Below, piece by piece: positions 10,189 to 22,038 of a stretch of 64,000 nucleotides of DNA. The DNA is from Coccinella septempunctata (lineage: Eukaryota; Arthropoda; Insecta; Coleoptera; Coccinellidae): contig NC_058189.1 of the NCBI RefSeq assembly GCF_907165205.1, forward strand, positions 684,501 to 748,500, written 5' to 3'. Position 1 is the first letter of the stretch. Each line of letters starts with the position of its first letter. The translations under genes were made by a program, and so were the position numbers. Below the pieces are notes generated by a model. The model saw only the letters and a program-made list of their open reading frames with translations, did not search any database and was not told the origin of the DNA.

Positions 10189-12177
10189 AAAAATTGTAGA
10201 ATGTAACATCTGTATTTCGATATCACTGATATTTTATGAAATAAAGGCACCAATACGAAGAGCCGAAAAATGAGTTTTCACTTATAACTTGAAAAAAAAG
10301 AAGGTAAGAAAGTAGGGATGCTGTTTTGGCCATCAATAATCTTTTGAAAATCGATAATCTGATAATGCCTCAAGAGAATCGACAAAATGGTAATTAACAT
10401 ATATTTCCAAATTTCAGTCATATAAATATCTTGATTGAAAATTCTTTAAAAAAAATTCCACATCTTCTTGGTGTTAAGAGTTTCAGACCGCTGAGAGTAT
10501 ATTGATTGACAAAACCGAACGCTGCTAAGCTTCCACACTCCAAACTCCCGAAACATCGATTACGACAAAGACACGTTTATCGACACGGGGAATCTATAAC
10601 CTCCAACATTATTAAAAATGCATTACCAATAATCCCCCACCGATAGCGTAGAATAAAACCGTAATTTTCCACGCCGTGCCAGCACGAATTTAGGGCCTTT
10701 TACGTCAGTCAGAATATTCACGTAGATACATGAACCTTTTAAGGAACGAAATGATAATTTATTTCCCGGTTGAAGTTGAATTTAGGGCTCCCTTGTCGAA
10801 TATATTTTCCACCACTTACAACGGCGACTTTGGGGGATGAACAAAAACGGCGTACCCGGCCGTCTATATGGACTCAAATTCGCATCAATTTTAAAAATGC
10901 GGTTGCCAGACAAAGAGGTAGCTGAGGACTTGATTTCGTGGAATTCCAAGACACGGAGGAATTTTCATCCTATAGAATATTGTATTCTGGAACACGGTTA
11001 ATGGATTTTTCGCCTGTATAATCCTACTTCGTTGAAAAAGATTCTCAAGTCTTGTCTGCATGTAGTGTCAAAAAACGTTTGAATTTCTTTCTCGTTTTTT
11101 TCCTTTTTTCTAATGAATAACCAATGATATATCTATGGGAGATGATTACCCAATATAAGGGTCCTGTAGCGTTCCTCGAACAACTGAAGAGCAGAAGGAT
11201 TGGACCCTCGGTCAAAAGCAAGATGTGGAATATTATCAATTTTTTCAATACTAAAAAGATTTCTGACTACGAGTGTGACCCTCCACAAAAAGAAACAAAG
11301 AATTTTAGACGCAGAGTTTATGTTTGTCACAGTGCAAGTGGAGAACAAGTTATCATCAAGTCTTCGAATCAGTTTTGATGAAGGCTGTATGCACCTATTT
11401 GTAACTCTGCCTAAAAAGCAGGTTTTCCTACTACTATCCTAGAATATGGGGTGCATAGAAGTTGTTTTGCAGATTCCGAAAAAATCAAACAGTTTTCTGC
11501 TTCAACAGAGAATTATACTTCACAAAGCTCTGCAAGGTAACCTCGAAAATAAAATGAGGAAAAACAAAAAAATCGATTTTCTCGTAAACATTGTTAGATA
11601 TCCGAAAGTTCGGTTTGTAGATATTGGTTTTCGAATACGTTGAATCAATTCCGAACAATTCCCTGAGCTTATTTCCGTCTACGTTTAGATTATCATCTTC
11701 GAGATGGCCTCAATCAAAAATTGCAAACTTAAATCTGGGATATCTTTTGTTATATTCTACCCCATCTTTTTGCAAGTTCTTCGAAAAATGTTCAATGTTC
11801 TCAAGTTTCCCTAGACTGACAAAAACTGGACTTTGATGATTCCAGGCCACAGCTGAAACCTTAAACCCCTTGGCTGATTATGGACAAAAAACATGGTTTT
11901 GTAACTGGGGAACCTTGTATACCGATATGTAGCAAAACCTTGAATATGCGATGCTTGCGCTAATTTTTTGGGAGCAATTGACATAAAACTATTTCAAATA
12001 ATTAAAATTGCAGTATAGGTTTTCACATGAGACAGAAAATTTTCCCCGGGAAAAATAAACTCAAATTGTACAAGATTTATCCAAATAAAGAGACAAAAAC
12101 ACAAATATTTTAAGGTCTAATTCTGTCAGATCAGTCCCTATGTTTATCAAAGCAACAAAAACAATGGCTATTTGCTC
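10189..12177. other. Intronic stretch, no gene recognised
   Basis: This is part of the intron 7708-15675. I see no exon and no domain in any frame. About 11390-11515 is similar to 55890-56020 (shared tgcatagaagttgttttg and ttcaa(c)agagaatt), a dispersed repeat pair. The region 10480-10980 is less AT-rich and appears to be single-copy. Confidence 0.5.
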
Positions 12178-12179
12178 TA

Positions 12180-13782
12180 CGAGGATGTATTGATATCTAG
12201 TTAGCCTAGGCCAGTTCCATGCATAAAAAAGATATTGCGTTACCATAGCAACGAACAATAAGTCATTAGAAGTGTCAGTGTGAAGTTTGAGGTCAAAGTA
12301 GCAAACCAGAGTTACTCAGTAAATTAAAAGAAAGAAGATGTCCACCGAAATTGTTAAAATCGAAAAATTGGTGTATCGAGCCATCATCAAGTACCAGTAC
12401 TTATTTAAAAGGGTTGAGAGGTAAGCAGATTTACCAAAATTTGCTTAATACCCTTGGTGAACAATGTCCTTCGTATGTGACCTTGAAAAATTGGACTGCA
12501 AGCTTCAAAAGAGGTAAATTTTCCATTGAAGATGATGACCAATCGGAAAGCCAGTTTCTGTGTCAGTCCCCGAAAATATCGATGCAGTTTAGACATGATT
12601 TTATCAGACCGTCGAAATGGGCTAAAACGGATATATGAAGCACTCAATATTTCATACGAACGCGTTCATCATAGTATTATAGTTCACGTCAATTTGGACA
12701 TGAGAAAAATTACTGCCAAATGCATCCCCAAATGTTTAAATGTTGACCAAAAGCGTGCGAGGGTAGAAGCATCGCGTTCGATCTGTGCTCATTTGAAAAC
12801 GATGTAGATTCTTAAACCGAATTTTCACTATGGATGAGACTTGGGTATATTTCTACGATCCAGAAACGAAGCAATAATCTATGCAATGGCGACACTCTGG
12901 TTCTCCAAGACCAAAGAAGTTTCGTGTCCAAAAATCTGCCGAAAAAGTTCATGCTTCAATTTTTTGGGATTGCCATGAAGTAATCATGATTGATTTTTTG
13001 GATAAGGGTAGAACTACTTACTATTCGACATTACTGATCACTCTACGAGAAAAAAATAAAGAGAAAAGACGCGGAAAGCTATCCAAAAGTGTTGTGTTTT
13101 TGCAGGACAACGCCCCTGCACACAAATCTCATGTTTCTTCATAAACTTTTTAGGGTTTTCACTCCCAATATCTGAAACAAAATCAATTAAAAATGAAATC
13201 GACGATTTGCTCCTGCGTAAATTCTTGCACTAATTTGTCAGGAGCAAATTAACTAGAAAAAATTGTTGCCTGACAATGAACTCAAAATAAATAACGTTGA
13301 AATTATAATTCTGTAACGTTTCGGAGTCTATATCAGACTCCTTCATCAGACGAAAAATCTATTTTTCAAAAAATCTTCTGAGTTGTGGCTTTTGTTTGAC
13401 ATTAATTGTCAACACACAGAAACAGAGACTGCAAAGAAACGTTGATTCATTTAATTTTGAAATTACCTGATTTAGGGTTTGAATTACTAGAACACCCCCC
13501 TTGTTTACCAGATTTGGCTCCATCCGACTATCATCTCTTTCCACAACTGAAAAAAAGGTGAAAAGGTCGTAAATTTTCCTCCAACGAGAAGGTAATATAA
13601 ACTGTGGAGGTCTGGTTTGCAGAGCAAGAAGAAACATATTTTTTGAAAGGTCTAGAGACGTTTCAGGTTGGCTGTAATAAATGTATCCAATTAAGAGGAG
13701 AATATGTTGAGTAATAAAATATTTTGACATTGAAATTTTGTTTGGTTCTACAGTAGGCTAAGAATTTCTCAATATATCCTCG
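12180..13782 (+). mobile_element. mariner element copy 1 (dead, interrupted), TA target duplication
   Basis: The element starts cgaggatgtattgatatctagttagcct and ends aggctaagaatttctcaatatatcctcg, and TA lies on both sides (12178-12179 and 13783-13784). Transposase begins at ATG 12338 (MSTEIVKIEKLVYRAIIKYQ) and is broken by several frameshifts. Recognisable pieces are the HTH region (SYVTLKNWTASFKRGKFSIEDDD), a TMDETW-type first acidic box near 12830, and FLQDNAPAHKS near 13110. An unrelated segment of about 340 bp (about 13131-13468) sits inside the coding region, after which mariner sequence resumes (FELLEHPP...LPDLAPSDYHLFPQLKK). The copy is non-functional. Confidence 0.9.
13131..13468. mobile_element. 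Insertion of about 340 bp inside mariner copy 1
   Basis: Comparison with the mariner copies at 31090 and 58148 shows that the sequence between 'cacaaatctcatgtt' and 'gatttagggtttgaattac' is extra here. It contains short mirrored pieces (tgctcctgcg...caggagcaaatt; gagtctatatcagactc) but no gene. Its family is unknown. Confidence 0.65.
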
Positions 13783-13784
13783 TA

Positions 13785-14735
13785 TACCTAATACATATAA
13801 ACCGTAAATCAAATAGGAAAATATCTAACGTGGGATGCATTAGTCTGCGAATTATATCTCGAATGCATATCGAACAGGATCGAAAGAAATATACTGCTAG
13901 AGTTGGACTCCACTTCACAGAGGATATTTCATCTTTTTGACTGTAAGCCGGACAATATCTCCTTCACAAGAACGGCCATAGTCTGGAATATTATGGTCGT
14001 ATTGCATGTTAATGTGCATTCAGGCAGAACTTCAATGACTTATGAACAGGAATCCGATATTGTGCATTGAAAAGGAATTCCGAAGGGACTGAGCCAATCT
14101 GCAACATGGCGGAGTTTGGTCGCTAATAATGTTTATAGCGCACAATACGGCCAGGAAATTAATTTATTGGTGGCCAAATGGCGAAAGGTTAGATGGTGTA
14201 CGTTTGCTCTTCAACGTTGAATTCCTCTCGGTTGAATGGACGTTCTCAGTCTTGTTTTGTGATGAACAAAAGGAAGAGATGTACATAGTTAGATCAGAGC
14301 GCGAGAGAGGTAATCTCTCAGATTTATTGTTCGAAGGATGATTCAGCAATTGATGTTTTGTTTTATGATTCTGCTCGGCAAGTTTCAACCAACATTTCAA
14401 TACATAGTTTCCGAAGTTCAATAGGGTTCCATCTTTGATTATCGTGCGAATTAGTTAAGGGTAAGTTGTAGGTATCTTGTGAATCACTATTCAAAAACTG
14501 TATCTGCATCTTGATTTACTTTTGTAATTTCAGATAAATACGTGCCTGATGTTAGTGTGTCTTGGTTGTTTCGATGCAATTATGTTTGCAATTGAGAAAA
14601 ATATGTTGAATTTAAGCGTCCATAAAATTCGACCTCAAAATTTTTTCGACGGTTTCATCATATTCCAGTGAAATTCAGTGGAATTTGCTATTAAATTTTC
14701 GTTTTTAAGAATGTCCTAAATACATAGATAGATAT
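13785..14735. other. Intronic stretch, no gene recognised
   Basis: No exon or repeat family is recognised. Part of it (13870-14330) is less AT-rich than its surroundings, but the frames on both strands are short and share no motif with known families. Confidence 0.5.
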
Positions 14736-15285
14736 ATGAGGGTATATTGAAAAATTCTTCGCCTACTATAGAACCAAACAAAATTTCCATTTCAAAATAT
14801 TTTATTACTCAAAATATTCTCCCCTTAATTTTTTAACATTTATTACAGCGAACCTGCAACGTCTCTAGACCTTTCCAAAAAAATGTTTCTTCTTGCTCTT
14901 CAAACCAGACCATCACAGCTTTTATTACCTCCTCGTTGGAAGAAACTTTACGATATTTCACACTTTTTTTTCAGTTGAGGAAAGAGATGATAGTCGGATG
15001 CAGCCAAACTGGTGAATAAGGGGGGCGTTCTAGTAATTCAAACCCTGAATCCCGAATTTTTTGCATGGCAACATGAGATTTGTTTGCAGGGGCGTTGTGC
15101 TGCAAAAACAAAACACCTTTAGATAGCTTTCCGCGTCTTTCCTCTTTAATTTTTTCCGTAGAGTGGTCAGTAATGTAGAATAATGATCTCCGGTTATTGT
15201 TCTACCCTTATCCAAAAAATCAATCATGATTACTCCATAGAAAAAAAAACTGAAGCAAGAACTTTTCCAGCTTGGCTGAAAACAA
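14736..15285 (-). mobile_element. mariner copy 2, 3'-part fragment
   Basis: The terminus gggtatattgaaaaattcttcgcctac at the low-coordinate end is followed, on the minus strand, by the C-terminal third of the same mariner transposase (degenerate PPYSPVWLHPTIISFLN-type frames, the FLQ/KHNAPANKSH region and VIMIDFLDKGRTITGDHYS). Similarity stops at about 15285, where an unrelated repeat begins. The 5' half is missing and frames are broken. Confidence 0.85.
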
Positions 15286-15515
15286 CTCTGTTCAAAAGAT
15301 CCACAGATGTGTAGTGTCACAGATTTAGCTAGTTATATTCTGAAGGTAGTTCTGTTTTTCCAGGATGGCACAGCTCATTGAGAAAATTTAAAATGGCTTT
15401 ACTTTTTTATCAGGGCCGAATCAGAAAAAATGGTATAGGAAAAAAGTGTTTCTTTTGACCTCAAGAATCTACTGTTGAAATATTTGTACGAGTAAAAAAG
15501 TCACCGTGTATATCT
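15286..15515 (-). repeat. Dispersed repeat F (copy inverted to 18425-18660)
   Basis: The run from 'caaaagatccacagatgtgtagtgtcacagatttagctag' to 'tttttcttttgacctcaagaatctactgttgaaatatttgtacgag' is found in reverse complement at 18425-18660. Partial copies of the same family, ending in a (tatacagg)gtgagtctttga motif, occur at 19019-19140, 26310-26415, 28045-28165, 37700-37750 and 45552-45650. No coding content is seen. Confidence 0.75.
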
Positions 15516-15675
15516 CCAAGTTTGGATTATCATCTCATTCAAAAGAATATATCTATATATATCTCATTCTCCACTAAATATTAGACAATCATATATAGGG
15601 AAATTTACATGTTATCATACAATATTATTTTGCCGTATATACTCTTTTATCTAATAATTAATCTTCTTATTGCAG

Positions 15676-15814
15676 GAACTGCCTAGTCGGAAAACGGTAC
15701 GAAATAAAAATTTCCGATTTCGGATCATGTCGTCAAATCTACAGTTCCGATTACTGTCAGATTGCAGGATCTCTCCTGCCTTTACGTTGGATGGCATGGG
15801 AAAGTGTTATTTCG
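15676..15814 (+). CDS. Ddr: Ddr-like kinase, DFG/activation-loop exon
   Basis: This exon is 139 bp, with acceptor tattgcag and donor TCG|gtaagt. It encodes NCLVGKRYEIKISDFGSCRQ, then the activation loop (IYSSDYCQIAG), then LPLRWMAWESVIS. NCLVG continues the catalytic loop of the previous exon (asparagine retained), DFG is intact, and LP.RWMAWES is the DDR P+1/APE-region signature. In vertebrate DDRs the activation-loop cluster has three tyrosines (Y..DYY). Here only two remain (YSSDYC). One base at the 5' end completes an arginine codon with 7706-7707, and the 3' end is at a codon boundary. Confidence 0.95.
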
Positions 15815-16463
15815 GTAAGTTAGAACTTTTTTATATTTCCATATGTATCTCATACATTAGTAAAATTGGGTGGTTACTATCAATGATATCGTTACCAATT
15901 AAGCCAAATAAGAAATCTGTCAAAATAGATATTATAAAATGGTCTTGAGCTCCTACTCCATGTGTTTTTTATTTGACAAATTGTAATCTTCAAATGCCTA
16001 TTCTTGAACTAAAACTGGACAACTGGACCTTCATATAATTTTTGGGTACAGTTTGATATCAAACGATATATCTCTTCAGAACGTTTTTTTCTTGATAATA
16101 AAAAATTATTCAATATCTATTCGATTGCTTGTGATATTGAAAACATCATTGAACGTTTTCAGAGCAGTCCAATAATATGTATATGCCATGCAGGAAGTAT
16201 AGAAAAAACAGTCAGAATCCGAAAAGTATGGCATTAAAGCTTTTTCAAGATTTTTATCATGATTAATGAGAATATTCAGAAACACTTCCATCATTTATTA
16301 TTCACAAAATGGTGTATGCACTTCAAATATCACTCTATCAGAGGATCCTCCGCTCAATGATGGCGACTATCCGTCATACTGATGTTTTCATATCCTCTAA
16401 ACCGGAAAATTTTCTGCACCATTTATCTCGACTTCATTAACTAAAATGTGCGATAATTCTCAG
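15815..16463 (+). other. Ddr-like intron, short
   Basis: This 649-bp AT-rich intron lies between the DFG exon and the next exon. I see no repeat or regulatory feature in it. Confidence 0.8.
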
Positions 16464-16613
16464 GGTCATTTCTCGAGTAAAAGCGACGTTTGGTCCTTTG
16501 GAATAACGTTATGGGAGATCTTGACGTTCGCTCGAGAACAGCCTTTCGAAGAACTGAGCAACGATGAGGTGATGGAGAATGTGACTAGATATTACGAAGA
16601 CGAAGACAAACCG
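16464..16613 (+). CDS. Ddr: Ddr-like kinase, C-lobe exon
   Basis: This 150-bp exon is exactly 50 codons, with acceptor ataattctcag and donor CCG|gtgagt. It encodes GHFSSKSDVWSFGITLWEIL, followed by REQPFEELSNDEVMENVTRYY. SDVWSFG.TLWE is the helix-F/alphaG signature of tyrosine kinases, and the 'PFE.L...EV.EN...YY' stretch matches DDR kinases. It is in phase 0 with both neighbours. Confidence 0.95.
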
Positions 16614-19228
16614 GTGAGTAGTTTTATCATATTTTTTTAGATTTTTTCTTCGATGTCCACTTTTTTCTTCAACTTTCGAATGGAATTTATTGAAGTAATT
16701 TCCCATTATTGTGAGGATCATTGAACTCAAAAACTATCTCTATTTCACAACTTCCACGTAAATTTCTATGCTCTAGATTCTTTTAATCGAATTTACGCCG
16801 AATTGAATGAAGTTCAAAAATAATTTAATGGTCCATCAACATTTTAATCCTCCAATAAGAGGGGTATGAACACCTATCAATGGAGGATTAAATTATAATT
16901 GACGAAAATTTCTTTTCGTCCTCTGTAGGTAATATTTAAGTGTGAAAATTCAATATCAGGAGGATGTTTTTTAACGATCAATTTAGAAATTGGATTATTC
17001 GAAACAATATACAAGAAATAAAGGTGATGATATTCGATTTCAACAGGCTTCAAATCAAAAGGAAATTGTAGAACAGGAAATAAGAAGCTAACTATCTATT
17101 TAGATATTACCACTGTTCTGAAGCCGGTAATTTTATGAAAACTCTTGAAAACAATCTGAGTCTTTTATGATTATTTTTTGCAATATCAAAATAATTGAAT
17201 GCCCTTTAGCCCTTTACTTTGTGATGATATAAAAGGCTGCAGGATGATTTCCACTTTTTGACCCTGATAGTCGATAGCTCTCGAAACAATGGACCTTCAG
17301 ATAAGATAAGATTCTTGAAGCTGCAAAACAATTACTAGAATTACTAAAAAAACATTGTATTCATCACTTTCTAACTGGAGAATTTCTTAAAACTTTGTTC
17401 GATTTTTCACCAACAGTTCAAAAATATACTTAAAAAGCAATCTGTTCTCACCATTTTAATTTTCTTTCATTCTATACTTCTTTATGATTAGTACTAATAA
17501 CAAGCAATGATCGTTTGATAACTATTCATCATAGAAGACTCTATTTTTATTTTTACAATGACATACAGGGTGTATTTAAAGGTGGGGCTTTTTTAACAGA
17601 AGGTAGAACTGGTCAAATTGAAGCGTTTCACCAAAAATCACCTGTAGAAAACTTTCAAAATGACAAAGTTGAAAAAAAACTTGAAAATGATTACTGAAAA
17701 AGTTCCTAATACGACACTAGACCGTTTGTTAGCTGAATTATCGCAAATCAATGGGAAAGCTTATCTCATGATGACTGATCAACAATTGGTTTCGTTTAGC
17801 TACATAGGATTATCGAATTTTTTTCATTATTTAGTAACTTCAACGATTTTATGAAATGGCTCACTTCGATACCAACTGACAGACAAATACTTAGGAATAA
17901 GTGTAAAAAAATAGAATAGGTATTAGTTCAAAATCTCAGTAATAATATTCGTCTAAATTATTCACAAATTTTTTCACAATGGTCATTACAATCTTCTTCT
18001 TTTTCGAATCCTCCAACAATCGTCGTTAAAATGGGATGAACTGGGAGACAATACTTTGTCAACCTAAGCAATTTCAATAAACTGTCTCAATTTTCTTCAA
18101 CCTAAATCGCAAGATACAACTTATTTTTTTCAGTAATTTGATTCCAGTAATTGATTAGACTGAACCATCCATTGTTCAACCATATGTTCATGTTTTGCAT
18201 AAGCACTTTCAAGAAACTGCCTCAATTTTCTACATTTTTTTCACCCTAAATTGCACGATACAACAATCATGATTCTCTCAAACGTGACCTGATGGATCTA
18301 ATCCGATGAACTTGATACTGAACCATTCATTGTCCAGCTATATGTTTATGTTTTGTTTCGGTTTCCCGATGCCAGAGTCACCTTACACAGTCCCGTACTT
18401 GAAATTCAATGAAATTTTGTCATCTTGGATATTTTATACACACTGTGAGTCTTTGAATGGTACAAATATTTTAACAGTAGATTCTGAGATTAAAAGAAAC
18501 ACTTTAATCCTATACCATTTTTTCCTATTCGGCCCTGATAAAAAGATATAGCCATTTGAAGTTTTCATAATGAGCATAATAAGCCACACCTGGAAAAACA
18601 AAATTACCTCCAGAATAACTAGCTAAATCTGTGACACTACACGCCTGTGGATCTTTTAAGCAGTGTTGTATGTAGCCAAAGTACCCAATTTTTAAAATTT
18701 CACAGATACTTTTTAATTTTTCAACATCAAATAACTCGAAAACGGCGCATTATACGAGATAATATGAAGATTCCTTGTATCTTAATAAATGTTCGAATAA
18801 TCATAAGATAGCATTCAACTCAGTTTCATGAGTTGGGTTTTTTGATTTTTTGATATTTTTATGGTACGTAATAGTCACAATGAGAAAACTGGAATACGTG
18901 GGTGATATCTTGTATTCGAAAAAGATTCATCAAATAAAAAAAAATATTCCGAAGTTCATTTCTTTCGATAAAACCGTTTGTGAGATCTAACAATAACATT
19001 TTTTTATGGATGTTCCACAGCCTGTATCTTTTAAACCTAGCGGATTCGGAAAAAATGGTAGGGGAAAAAAGTGTTTCTTTTGACCTCAAGAATCAATTGT
19101 TGAAACATTCGTACTAGCCAAAGACTCACCGCGTATAGAGAATTTTTGGTGAAATGACTCATTTTGATGACCTCGAAAAAATGCCTTAACTTCTAAAACT
19201 TCCTGTATAATTAGTGAATTTGTCTTGC
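16614..19228 (+). other. Ddr-like intron, 5' two thirds
   Basis: The intron 16614-20583 is mostly AT-rich. It contains a short repeat beginning tacagggtgtatttaaagg near 17567, repeat F at 18425-18660 and a partial F copy at 19019-19140. No additional exon is seen: the kinase sequence before and after is continuous without one. Confidence 0.7.
18425..18660 (+). repeat. Dispersed repeat F
   Basis: This is the reverse complement of 15286-15515, including the 'ctagctaaatctgtgacactacac' block and the 'gattaaaagaaacacttt' block. It carries no gene. The two copies lie in different introns of the Ddr-like gene in opposite orientation. Confidence 0.75.
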
Positions 19229-20457
19229 TATACTATAGTCACTTTTATTTTAGCAGTCGGTTGGCCATGGAAATTTGACACATTTCACTCTGTATAGTAC
19301 GAAAATGTAGGGTTATGACGCTTGTCAAAACATTTTTGGGTTTTAAATCAACGCTATGTTGTCCGTTTTACGTAAAAGTTTCTGTTATTACGTATTTTAT
19401 AACAATGTCGAATCTCTTCGGAAAATATGTGACGAACATTATTGAAGTTTATACAAACTGATTGAAGGCATACCAAATCCAGTTATTTGCATGGAAAATA
19501 CAAGAGATCAGTATAATACCATGATATGTACTAGCTTGAGGAGAGTTAATGTTCGTTATCTTCTTTGGCTAAAGTTTGAATACGTTACATCAGTTGTAGA
19601 TTTCAAAAATATTAACCCTAAGATGAAATGCATATGTTGCAGTGGTTGGGAATGGGTATCTCCCGAAAGAATTAACAGATAATTACAAGAATGTTAAATT
19701 CTTCAACAATCATCTTGCATCAATATAAGTAAAAGGAATTAAAGGAAGTTTCAATCAAGATGAACTTCACCTTTGAACAATAATTTCACATGAATAAACA
19801 ATTAGCAGGACAACTGGCGCGTATTTGTGGCTGTTCATCTTAATGCATTGATATAATAATAATAATAATTAGGTATTTATTGGTACCTTAAGACATTTAC
19901 AATGTATAGGACAAGTCAAATGAAAAATAGAAAAATGAATTTTCGGGAACTTATTCTACGATGACATTCGTCGAAAATCCTGTAGTAAACTTTTCGCATT
20001 ACTTCACTCAAACATAAAATTCTCAAATGCCACCACTTTTTTGGGTCTCACAATAGAAGGAAATTCTTTGTCATCCTCATCATTCACAATCTTTCTGATT
20101 GTGGAAATATTCAGCTGAAATATAAGTCGTTTAGATTCAGATGAAACATTATATAAATTCTCTATTCTCTTACTTGAATATGTTCGCTACCGTCTGACGT
20201 ATTGTGGATTTTAGAATATCAGGGTATAACTATTTGAATGAGCGGACCTGAATTCTAAATAGCACTTCCTGAAACCCTGTCTCTTTTTTCAATCACTATG
20301 GGCTTTTTCGTAATATTAATTGATATAAGTTGTGGCAACGGCGTTATGACATTAACGACATTTCATGAGTGCCAACCTTACTCGGTTCTAGTAACAAAAA
20401 CTTGAGAAAATTATTTCATGGCCAACCGACTTCTGAAATAAATATGAATCCAGTATA
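19229..20457 (-). mobile_element. TE-A copy 2 (full length, 1.23 kb)
   Basis: The left end tatactatagtcacttttattttagcagtcggttggccatg and right end catggccaaccgac..tgaatccagtata are inverted repeats of about 40 bp. The interior matches the other TE-A copies along its whole length, including an aataataataattaggtatttattggtacc segment. The split helix-turn-helix exon lies on the minus strand near 20090-20210. The element ends 126 bp before the last Ddr-like exon. Confidence 0.9.
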
Positions 20458-20583
20458 GGTTGTCGATTTCTGTTAAATTCTCACTAAACTGCACAATCTT
20501 TTCCCGCTTTTTTCCACAAACGAGTAAGATAAATCTACGTCTGTCTGCACTTTGTTAAATAATGTTTTTTTTTTGTATTCCAG

Positions 20584-20736
20584 GTCCTGCTCGGTGTCCC
20601 GGTGAACTGTCCCAAGGATATATACGAACTCATGTGCGAGTGCTGGCAACGCAACGACGTTGACAGGCCAAAATTCCGGGAAATAAATCTTTTCCTCCAG
20701 AAGAAAATACTGGGCTACAATCCCGATTTTCATTGA
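20584..20736 (+). CDS. Ddr: Ddr-like kinase, terminal coding exon
   Basis: This exon is 153 bp including TGA, after the acceptor ttttttttttgtattccag. It encodes VLLGVPVNCPKDIYELMCEC, then WQRNDVDRPKF, then REINLFLQKKILGYNPDFH and stop. CP..IYELM..CW....RP.F.EI..FL is the typical C-lobe end of DDR kinases. A tyrosine lies five residues before the end. It is in phase 0 with 16613, which closes the conceptual reading frame without a stop from 3036 onward. Confidence 0.95.
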   Translation, partial: VLLGVPVNCPKDIYELMCECWQRNDVDRPKFREINLFLQKKILGYNPDFH

Positions 20737-21860
20737 GTCATCATCGCAACGACAATATGTTTCATCGACAATAAAACGATAATTTTAAGTAATAGCGGCA
20801 TATCAGTAGGTTATTCGGTTATATGTTGCATCGGTCGACATGAACTCTTGGCGCGAAGCTGTTTTTATTGTATATTTGTTGAAATTGTGATCCGAACAGT
20901 TTTTTATAGTATTCGTGGTGTTGCGCCACCGGCAGATGTGAATTTGTGATTGCGAATGACTATTAAGTAAAAAAACGCCGAAATGTAAATAGGGCACCGA
21001 TGAAGTTGACGTTTATTGAATCCCCGAAAGTGCAATGCAAGAATTGTTATTCTCAATTTTAATAATGGTCCTCATCACTATTATTACATGTATAGCACAA
21101 CAAATATTCGCTCTGGAGCAGTGGCAACGGGTGTTTTTACAGGTGCTCTTCGGAAAATATCAAATATTTGTTCCGGTGAGCAGAAGAAAGTGTTTCCATC
21201 GATATTTGGACTCTGCATGAGAGGCTGGAATTTTTTATTTTTAATATCGAGGAAACAGCAGCTATATCACAATCATTTCGACGATATTATATGTGGATCT
21301 GAATAGGCTCATACAGGGTAAGTCGCTGGGTAGCTTGAGTGTTGTGGATACGGATTCTCGAACCTGAAAGAAGCACTCAGATTTTACGGGAGTTCAAATT
21401 CGGTGCTGGTAAGATAATTTCACTTTATGAGGATGGAAATGATAATCTCAATTTTGAATTCAAAATGACCGATTAAAACCAAGAATCATTATCGAGACAG
21501 ATTTGATTTGATAAAAAATGAATACCTTTTCAATGTAAGCAGGTTATAAATTCGATGTAGAAAAATCATTAGAAAATCACTCAAAAAACTGACTGTGTAC
21601 CAATACTCGTAGATGAATGGATTATGATGATTCTGACCTCCGCGTTCGTTTTCCCCAGTTTTCGTGAAGATGAATGTGTCTTTACCGTGTGACGAGATTC
21701 AAAACTGATGTATAGGTATATCATGGTTGATTTGTGGTTAACGCTATTATTGAATATAATAAAGTCAAGTTGTAACAGTTTTGTAAAATATCGAACATAA
21801 TGTATCCTTTCTCGGAAATAGTGAATATACTATGTAATAGTAGTTAAATAAACTGTAATT
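20737..21860 (+). other. Probable 3' UTR of the Ddr-like gene
   Basis: This is single-copy, non-repetitive sequence directly after the stop. Polyadenylation signals occur at 20770 (AATAAA), near 21757 (aataaagtc) and near 21847 (aataaactg). A 61-codon plus frame at 21035-21220 has a hydrophobic start, but it sits inside the presumed UTR and is not called. Confidence 0.55.
20770..20775 (+). terminator. Polyadenylation signal AATAAA
   Basis: This canonical hexamer lies 34 bases after the Ddr-like stop codon. Downstream alternatives near 21757 and 21847 could give longer transcripts. Confidence 0.5.
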
Positions 21861-22038
21861 GGTCCTCATTTGTAAATAATATCGAGCAGGCAAGGGGACA
21901 GCAACTTTCTTCATCTCATGCAACAAGGTTTCGAAGAGCATATCACCAATTGTATGTTGAAGAAGATATCAGAAAAATAACCTCAAAAAAAAATTTTCAC
22001 GCGTTTTACAGATTGAATTATCCGGGAATCTTGAGATC

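Noticed and set aside
19858..19872. (AAT)n run that might be called an independent microsatellite
   Set aside because: It is an internal part of TE-A, present at the same place in the other copies.
21016..21306. Hydrophobic frames after the Ddr-like stop
   Set aside because: They lie in the probable 3' UTR and overlap each other in two frames. Neither has its own signals.
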